Assembly (NCBI GenBank): GCA_026398285.1
Contig: JAPLTI010000119.1
Coordinates: 1-18,371, forward strand
Source of the DNA: Verrucomicrobiota bacterium
GTDB lineage: Bacteria; Verrucomicrobiota; Verrucomicrobiia; Chthoniobacterales; Terrimicrobiaceae
Direction of reading: 5' to 3'
Length of the DNA stretch: 18,371 bases
Positions 13,287 to 18,371 of this stretch are shown one piece after another. The first letter of the stretch is position 1. Each line of letters opens with the position of its first letter. The notes beneath the pieces were generated by a model. It saw only the letters and a program-made list of their open reading frames with translations, ran no database searches and was not told the origin of the DNA. Both the position numbers and the translations under genes were made by a program.

Positions 13287-14880
13287 TTACAGGCAAGCCC
13301 GCACCTCTATCAAAATCCCCTGCCTTTGCGGAGAAAAATCGTCCCGTCCGCTCGGGTTGGCTCTGCGATGAGGTTCCAGTGCGCCAGCCTTCTTGGAGTT
13401 CGAGTTTCAGCCAAATCCAGAGTCCATCGAACGCAGTGCGGAAGAGTTGCCCGAGGCGGAAATTGAATCCGCCAACGAGATCCCTCTGGCCCTCGTTATG
13501 CTGGCCGAAGACTCCGCGCTCGCGGCGGCTCCTGCCCATGGCTGCGAGGCGGCGGTTGTAGAAACGCATGAATCGAAAAAATGGGCCTGCTTCTTTTGGT
13601 GAAAAGGGGGGCTTCAGAATCGCCTGCGGACCGTCTTTGTAGAGAAACCGGACGATGTATAGATAGTAGGTCACGATATCGAGGCGGAACGCGACGCGCA
13701 TGAGGTCGATGTCGCCGAGGTAGTCGTATTTGTCTTGGTAGAGGGCGCCGAACATCCGCTGGTAGCTGATGCCGAAATCGCGGTTGTGTTTTTCCACAAG
13801 AGGCCCTGGGTTTTCACCGTCTTGGCATTTGGCGATGAGTTCGACGGCGGCTGATGCTGTGAAAGCGATCCAGTCCATGCCGGGGCTGTAGAGGGGATCG
13901 ATGAAGGCCGAGGCGTCGCCTACGAGGAGGAAGCCATCGCCCGCATGGCGCTCGGACCAATACGGCAGATTTCTGCGGAAGTGCACATCGCCCTCGACGA
14001 ATTCCGCATCGCGCATCATCACGCGCGCCGCTGGATGTCTTGAGAGGAATCCACGCAGTTTTTCGCCGACCGTGCCTTCCTGTTCACTCCAGTCCACCAA
14101 CCGTTGGTCCACAACGGCGCCGATGCTCACATCGCCGTTTTTTAATTGAATCCACCAAGCCCACCATCCATCGCCCGCGAAGTGGTTGGTGGCCGTGCCT
14201 CGAATGCCAAAAAATCCCTTCTTGCTCGAGTCGTTGCCCATTTCCGAATCGAGCCCATCCCAGTCGCCCGTATTCCGCCAGCGGCTCCAGGCGGCGAGTA
14301 TGGGGTGGGCTTCGTTGGTATGGAGCCATCCGTTGGCGCGCGCCAGTTGGGCCTTCACGCCCGAGGCATCGACTACCCAGCGGGCTTTGAGGATTTTTGT
14401 CTCGGAGCCGGATTGCACGCGCAATTCTTGCATTCCCCCGGCCTCAAGTTGCACATCGAGCACCTGTGCGGGGCGGAGCGACTCGACACCCGCGCCGATC
14501 GCACGGCGCAGAATCTCTTCGTCGAGTTCAGAGCGGTCGATCAGGAAGGCGGGAACGGTGGAGAGATATTTTCCCCCGAGCTCTGAGCAGTCGGAGGGCG
14601 CGCCTTCGGGGTTCTTGGAAAACCAGAACCGAAGACCATTTTTCGGAATCTGATGTCGGACGAGATAATTCGTCAGGCCGAGCATGCGGGTCAGAAAAAA
14701 TCCGCTGACCTCTGTCGTGGCCTCGCCCACACGGCGCTTGAAGGCTGTGTTTTTCTCGACCACAAGGATGCGGAGAGCTGGGTTGCGCCGCTTCAAAAGA
14801 AACGCGGTCGAGGCTCCAGACAAGGCGCCGCCGATGACGATCACGTCGAATTGATCCCGCTTATCAAAGTCCGTGTCCAT
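13261..14880 (-). CDS. Flavin-dependent halogenase-like FAD oxidoreductase
   Basis: A 539-residue flavoprotein. The FAD fold begins VIVIGGALSGAS (14-23), then VVEKN, VGEATTE (51-57), VVDASG (169-174) and GDASAFIDPLYSPGMD (321-336), the layout of tryptophan halogenases and related hydroxylases. K80 in PKNGLRFW matches the position of the catalytic lysine of PrnA-type enzymes. The signature WxWxIP is present as WAWWIQ (240-245), with Gln in place of Pro. The last 130 residues are basic and aromatic-rich and may contact a membrane or lipid substrate. ATG 14880 is chosen over the TTG at 14889. No flavin reductase gene is in view. A geranylgeranyl-reductase-like or monooxygenase role is an alternative. 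It overlaps the sigma gene and may be the first gene of its operon. Confidence 0.8.
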   Translation of the reverse strand: MDTDFDKRDQFDVIVIGGALSGASTAFLLKRRNPALRILVVEKNTAFKRRVGEATTEVSGFFLTRMLGLTNYLVRHQIPKNGLRFWFSKNPEGAPSDCSELGGKYLSTVPAFLIDRSELDEEILRRAIGAGVESLRPAQVLDVQLEAGGMQELRVQSGSETKILKARWVVDASGVKAQLARANGWLHTNEAHPILAAWSRWRNTGDWDGLDSEMGNDSSKKGFFGIRGTATNHFAGDGWWAWWIQLKNGDVSIGAVVDQRLVDWSEQEGTVGEKLRGFLSRHPAARVMMRDAEFVEGDVHFRRNLPYWSERHAGDGFLLVGDASAFIDPLYSPGMDWIAFTASAAVELIAKCQDGENPGPLVEKHNRDFGISYQRMFGALYQDKYDYLGDIDLMRVAFRLDIVTYYLYIVRFLYKDGPQAILKPPFSPKEAGPFFRFMRFYNRRLAAMGRSRRERGVFGQHNEGQRDLVGGFNFRLGQLFRTAFDGLWIWLKLELQEGWRTGTSSQSQPERTGRFFSAKAGDFDRGAGLPVNGNAPATR

Positions 14881-14982
14881 GGCGGTCAAAAATACGCCTG
14901 CGTCTGGTATTTAGCCAAGCTCCATCGAGGAGGTGGACGATTTTCCGCAAACGAGCTAAATTCACCCCGATCTCAACAAACC

Positions 14983-15513
14983 ATGCCGATCTACGAATTC
15001 CACTCACCCGATACGAACAAGATTTATTCGTTTTTCGCCCGCAGTCTTTCCTGCGCGAGCAAGGTTCCCAAATGCCCGGACGATCCGAATGCACGCATGG
15101 AGCGTTTGGTTTCGAAGTTCGCCTTCACCGGCCGGGCGAAGGAAAAGTCGGAGACGCCTGCAGGGGATGACATGGATCCGCGCATGGAACGGGTCATGGC
15201 CGAGATGGAACGCGATATGGCGGGCATGGATGAGAACAATCCCGACCCTCGAGCACTTGGCCGGATGATGCGGAAGATGACTGAGGCGACGGGACAAAAA
15301 ATGCCTGGCGAGATGGAGCAAATGATCCGCCGCCTCGAGTCAGGCGAGGATCCCGAGAAGCTCGAGGAGGAATTTGGTGATGCTTTTGAGGGAATGGATT
15401 TTCCCGGAATGGAAGGTGGCGAAGGCGATGAGGCATCTGGTGGCGGCGTGAAAGCACGGACCCGTCCAGCGGAGCGTGATCCTGCTCTCTACGAGTTTTC
15501 AGATTACCTTTGA
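14983..15513 (+). CDS. FmdB-like protein with degenerate zinc ribbon
   Basis: A 176-residue protein starting MPIYEFHSPDT, the start typical of FmdB/CxxC-CxxC zinc-ribbon proteins. Family members read CPDC where this one has S8 and T11. In the second knuckle only C31 remains (KCPDDP). The rest matches long FmdB-like relatives: Met/Glu/Asp-rich acidic helices with MERVMAEMERDMAGMDENNPD, RMMRKMTEATGQKMPGEMEQ and IRRLESGEDPEKLEEEFGDAF, ending acidic and Gly-rich. It is probably a small cytoplasmic protein of unknown role; zinc binding is doubtful. Start ATG 14983 is set by homology; the longer upstream frame overlaps the divergent oxidoreductase gene. The stop overlaps the convergent GT9 gene by 10 nt. 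Confidence 0.82.
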   Translation: MPIYEFHSPDTNKIYSFFARSLSCASKVPKCPDDPNARMERLVSKFAFTGRAKEKSETPAGDDMDPRMERVMAEMERDMAGMDENNPDPRALGRMMRKMTEATGQKMPGEMEQMIRRLESGEDPEKLEEEFGDAFEGMDFPGMEGGEGDEASGGGVKARTRPAERDPALYEFSDYL

Positions 15514-16508
15514 GGAGTGCTCGAAACGGCTGAGGCGGCGAGTTTGGCTGCCTCGATGGCGTCGTGTGGAGTGAAGGGCTTTTCCGGCAGAGGGGCTGCC
15601 GTCAGGTTTTGAATGCGGATTTCGCCACCTTGCCAGATCCAGGCTTTTTCAGAAAACGGCCCGACGCGGCGAGGATCGCTCCAAGTGTGGATCGAGAGTA
15701 GGGGAGTTCCAAGCGCGGCTGCAAGGTGCATGGGGCCGCTATCCACACTCACAATGAAGCTTGCCCGTCGTAGGATGTCGGTGAGTTCCGCGAGCGTTGT
15801 GCGGTTGAGGAGATTCAGAAAACCGGCATCGTTTTCGCGGGAGTAGTCGCCCGCGCCGACCAGCACGCAGAGAGCATCCGAGTGTGTGCGGAAGGTGGCA
15901 AGAAAGGCATCGAGGCACTCGTTGTCGAGGGACTTTCCGGCTCCCCGTGAGAAGGGGTGAATAACCACGAACGGCTGGTTTTCAGGCACGGCTCCGCAGG
16001 TTTTGTCGGTTGGCAGAATCCACTCGGGTTTTTCAGGAACCGGAATGCCCATGGCAGGGAGGGCGCGCAGGTAGCGTTGAACGGAGTGTTCGTCTTTCAA
16101 AACCGGAACCTGATCCGTGTAGAAAAATCCTGCCCCCTCGCGTGCGTCCGAGAGTCCCCAGACGCGGCGGGCTTTGCTGAAACGCGCTATGAGGCCGCTT
16201 CGAAGAAGGCATTGCAAGTCGAGTGCGGCATCCGCTCTCAGATCGCGGAGGCGACGGCACCAAGCGAGGAAGCGGATCATGCCCATAGGCCCCCGAAAAT
16301 CAGATCTCGGAAAAGGATGAGTTGCGGCGAGTGCGGGATGTCCTTTTAGGAGGGGTTCCCATCGCGGGTCGATGATCCAAGTGATGCGTGTTTCAGGCCA
16401 GGCGCGGTGGATGGCCGAGGCTACGGGCAGGGCGTGGATGACATCGCCCATCGAGCCGGGTTTGATGAAGAGAAGATTCTCCGGCCTCTGATGGGAAATT
16501 TTGCTCAC
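15504..16508 (-). CDS. GT9 family glycosyltransferase (heptosyltransferase-like)
   Basis: A 334-residue GT-B enzyme of the LPS heptosyltransferase family. The N-domain starts with LLFIKPGSMGDVIHALPVASAI and ITWIIDPRWEPLL. The C-domain has FVVIHPFSRGAGKSLD, LVGAGDYSR, ASFIVSVDSGPMHLAAALGTPLLSI and DPRRVGPF, the ADP-heptose-binding layout. It acts on the cytoplasmic face on LPS core or a similar acceptor. The only reasonable start is GTG 16508, 19 nt after the upstream stop; the next ATG falls inside the conserved PGSMGD loop. No Shine-Dalgarno is visible, so translation may be coupled to the phosphoesterase gene. Sugar specificity is unknown. Confidence 0.9.
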   Translation of the reverse strand: MSKISHQRPENLLFIKPGSMGDVIHALPVASAIHRAWPETRITWIIDPRWEPLLKGHPALAATHPFPRSDFRGPMGMIRFLAWCRRLRDLRADAALDLQCLLRSGLIARFSKARRVWGLSDAREGAGFFYTDQVPVLKDEHSVQRYLRALPAMGIPVPEKPEWILPTDKTCGAVPENQPFVVIHPFSRGAGKSLDNECLDAFLATFRTHSDALCVLVGAGDYSRENDAGFLNLLNRTTLAELTDILRRASFIVSVDSGPMHLAAALGTPLLSIHTWSDPRRVGPFSEKAWIWQGGEIRIQNLTAAPLPEKPFTPHDAIEAAKLAASAVSSTPQR

Positions 16509-16527
16509 GGGATGGCCAGAGGGAAAA

Positions 16528-17250
16528 TCAGCGGCCTTTCTCAAGGCGGGTGGCGAGTTTCTCGGGCAAGCCAGCGGCGAGGATGGCCGCCTGGGCGCCG
16601 CGAAGGTCGTATTCGATACGGCGCAATTCGACTTCCTGACGCTCGGTGTCGTAGACGCAATAGGCTGCCCGCCAGTCTGCATCCCTCGGTTGGCCGACGC
16701 TGCCGACATTGATGAGATATTTTTGGCTCCGATCGATCGGGAGGATATCGAGCGGAACGGTGCGGAAATCGCCCTCCTTCATGTAGGCGACCGGCACATG
16801 CGTGTGGCCGATGAAGCAAATGCCTGTTCGCTGGTAGCTGAAATTCGCCGCCGCATCGAGTTCAGTGTTCACGTAGCCCCACTTGTGAGGAGTATCGAGT
16901 GTGGCGTGGACGATGGTGAAATCGCGCACCAGGCGTTGCATGCGGAGTTCCCGCAGCCATTGCATATCGGCCGGGTTGAGTTGACTCCGGGTCCAGCCCA
17001 AGGCCTCTTCCGCGAGGGGATTCAATCCTTCTTGAAAGAATTCCTTCGAGGCTTGCTCGTCGTGGTTGCCTTTGACCGTGGGGCAATCGAGTTCGCGGAT
17101 GATGTCCACGCATTCTTTCGGGTAAGCGCAGTATCCCACGATGTCCCCCATGCAGATATGGTGCGTGACCTCTTGCTCGGCAGCATCCGCCAAAACAGCA
17201 TGGAGCGCATGCAGGTTGGCGTGGATATCTCCGAGGATGGCAAATCTCAT
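16528..17250 (-). CDS. Metallophosphoesterase (calcineurin-like, YfcE/PrpA class)
   Basis: A cytoplasmic two-metal phosphoesterase of 240 residues. Metal-ligand motifs are complete: GDIHAN (D8, H10), MGDIVGYCAYPKECV (D36), GNHD (N62, H63), VHAT (H115) and IGHTHVP (H149, H151). This group contains phosphodiesterases and protein phosphatases, so the substrate is open. ATG 17250 lies 7 nt after the stop of the TPR-like gene, and the motif FAILGDIHAN begins right at the start; longer upstream frames overlap that gene and carry no homology. It is the third gene of a four-gene run with a membrane protein, a TPR-like protein and a GT9 glycosyltransferase. Confidence 0.92.
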   Translation of the reverse strand: MRFAILGDIHANLHALHAVLADAAEQEVTHHICMGDIVGYCAYPKECVDIIRELDCPTVKGNHDEQASKEFFQEGLNPLAEEALGWTRSQLNPADMQWLRELRMQRLVRDFTIVHATLDTPHKWGYVNTELDAAANFSYQRTGICFIGHTHVPVAYMKEGDFRTVPLDILPIDRSQKYLINVGSVGQPRDADWRAAYCVYDTERQEVELRRIEYDLRGAQAAILAAGLPEKLATRLEKGR

Positions 17251-17257
17251 GGGGTCG

Positions 17258-18031
17258 TCAGTGCTCAGAACTGGGAACGCCGGACAATACGCGGTCGCTC
17301 GCGGGAATATCCAGTTTGTTTTCCATCTGCCGCAAGAGGTTGATGAGCGAAGGGAGGCGCTGTTTTTCGCCCTCCTCGTAGAGTTTCCGCAGGTAATCGT
17401 AGGCCTCGCGTTCGCGTCCGGGACATTTCGCCATTTCGTATCCGGCGAAGCGGGCCGCATATTGCGGAGCATCGGGAAATTTTGAGGCTTTTAAAAACTC
17501 CTCCGCAGCGGCGCAGTGGTCCTCGACTTTGTCCCGTAGAAGAACTCCGAGTTGAATGTGCAATTGCGGTCTGTCGGGGTTGTTCAAGATGCCGCGCTCG
17601 AGAAAATCCCTGCCGAGTTGGATGTAGGCCCGTTGGGCGCGGATGCGGAGGGCCTCGCTGGGTTGCTTCTCATTCTGGAGCGCGGCGACGCTGGCATTCC
17701 ACGCCATGTGCCAGGCCGCCATGTCCCAGTAGGGCAGGGAGCGGGGTTGGAGTGTGGTGACGGTTTCAAAAAGACCGGCCATTCTTCCCCACTCGGTGTT
17801 CTCCCATGCCGTATGGGCTTGGATCCACAGTAGCGCGGCGAGTGGTGAACGGAATCCGCTCAGCGCGGCGAGGAAGCCGGCTTGTCCGATGCGTTCGCGG
17901 AGATTGATGCTCAGCGTCGTCTTTTGAAAATGGGCAGCCTGGGCCTCGCGCTGAAGCATCGATTGGAGCGGTAGAACTGCGGCTCCAAAAAGGCAAAGCA
18001 AGGCAAGGGCCGCGATTTTCCTGCGGTTCAT
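17258..18031 (-). CDS. Membrane-anchored TPR-like protein of unknown function
   Basis: A 257-residue protein with an N-terminal signal anchor (MNRRK then IAALALLCLFGAAVLPL, residues 6-22) and a mostly helical, Trp-rich outer domain. Helical pairs resembling tetratricopeptide repeats include LAALLWIQAHTAWENTEWGRM, YIQLGRDFLERGILNNPDRP, LHIQLGVLLRDKVEDHCAAA and EAYDYLRKLYEEGEKQR. Such domains mediate protein contacts. ATG overlaps the stop of the upstream membrane protein gene (ATGA, 18031-18028), so the two are translated together and may work together at the membrane. No specific family is recognised. Confidence 0.78.
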   Translation of the reverse strand: MNRRKIAALALLCLFGAAVLPLQSMLQREAQAAHFQKTTLSINLRERIGQAGFLAALSGFRSPLAALLWIQAHTAWENTEWGRMAGLFETVTTLQPRSLPYWDMAAWHMAWNASVAALQNEKQPSEALRIRAQRAYIQLGRDFLERGILNNPDRPQLHIQLGVLLRDKVEDHCAAAEEFLKASKFPDAPQYAARFAGYEMAKCPGREREAYDYLRKLYEEGEKQRLPSLINLLRQMENKLDIPASDRVLSGVPSSEH

Positions 18032-18371
18032 AGTTCCCGACTCGAGAAAACCAGCGCCGACAGCGCGAAATAGACGGCGACATACAGCATGCCCAGACCT
18101 GCCGTATTGAGAAAAAGGGCGAGCGGCACGGCGGTTCCGGCGATGATGTCATCCGTGAGGTTGAAGGCTTGTAGATCCGGGAAAAGGAGCGCCACAGCGG
18201 CTGCGAGAAGCCGGGACCACCATTCCACATCCACACCCGAGAGCCAGTATTCCCTCGCGGTGGATTGCAGGTGGCCGATGAAATAAAGGGCCGCCGCCAT
18301 GAGGATCGTAAAAATCGAGGAGGTCGCGAAGCTCGATATGAAAAGGGTCAGTGAGGCGAGGAGGGCTGATT
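18028..18371 (-). CDS. Polytopic membrane protein, possibly ABC-2-type permease (5' end outside window)
   Basis: The frame is open to the right edge of the window; 114 codons are visible. The visible C-terminal part has hydrophobic segments in the first 30 or so residues (LASLTLFISSF, IFTILMAAALYFIG), an outer or loop region with EYWLSGVDVEWWSRLL, and two last segments (AGTAVPLALFLNTAGLGML and VAVYFALSALVF). An ATG at 18300 exists, but the frame and hydrophobicity continue upstream, so the true start lies outside. The pattern fits the end of an ABC-2-type permease of the gliding/NosY kind, but only weakly. Its stop overlaps the TPR-like gene start. Confidence 0.6.
   Translation of the reverse strand, partial: SALLASLTLFISSFATSSIFTILMAAALYFIGHLQSTAREYWLSGVDVEWWSRLLAAAVALLFPDLQAFNLTDDIIAGTAVPLALFLNTAGLGMLYVAVYFALSALVFSSREL

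Noticed and set aside
16501..17343. 280-residue plus-strand open frame opposite the metallophosphoesterase gene
   Set aside because: Shadow of a gene with complete metal-binding motifs on the minus strand.

Overview
The window looks like a chromosomal segment of a Verrucomicrobia-type bacterium (Spartobacteria/Opitutae-like). That placement is an inference from gene content: a eukaryote-type glutamine synthetase II, an RRM glycine-rich RNA-binding protein, a characteristic ECF sigma factor, a GT87 membrane protein, a diacylglycerol-glycosyltransferase homologue, and palindromic intergenic repeats rich in GCGCCGCCG and GTAGCGGC. Several genes start without a visible Shine-Dalgarno. No phage, plasmid, CRISPR, tRNA or rRNA signal was seen.

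Layout. (1) Positions 1-3493, minus strand: an ABC importer operon of the nitrate/sulfonate/taurine class (binding protein, ATPase, permease), each joined by an ATGA overlap. The permease runs without a stop or frame change into a beta-CASP metallo-beta-lactamase nuclease that leaves the left edge of the window; this 550-codon chimera is the oddest gene here. (2) 3581-6154, plus strand: an MGDG-synthase-like glycolipid glycosyltransferase followed, 12 nt later, by a GH1 glycosidase. (3) 6311-7330: glutamine synthetase II behind a well-spaced sigma-54 promoter candidate, ending in a strong terminator. (4) 7469-8695: a GT87-like membrane glycosyltransferase; 8781-9551: an endonuclease/exonuclease/phosphatase-fold protein; 9580-10104 (minus): a small secreted protein of unknown function. 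(5) 10322-10723: an RRM glycine-rich RNA-binding protein with a structured leader and a strong terminator. (6) 10782-11291: about 510 bp without a convincing gene, holding two inverted-repeat elements flanked by an imperfect 18-bp direct repeat. (7) 14880 down to 11292, minus strand: a flavin-dependent halogenase-like oxidoreductase, an ECF sigma factor, a single-pass putative anti-sigma factor and an HtrA-like PDZ protein, in overlapping or closely packed order. The HtrA-like protein has glycine in place of all three catalytic residues. (8) 14983-15513, plus: an FmdB-like protein that has lost most zinc-ribbon cysteines. (9) 18371 down to 15504, minus: an ABC-2-type membrane protein (5' end outside the window), a TPR-like anchored protein, a metallophosphoesterase and a GT9 glycosyltransferase, likely one operon.

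The most interesting points are the in-frame permease-nuclease fusion, the triad-less HtrA next to a sigma/anti-sigma pair (a possible sensor of envelope stress that binds rather than cleaves), the glycolipid synthase/GH1 pair, and the sigma-54 signal upstream of glutamine synthetase.
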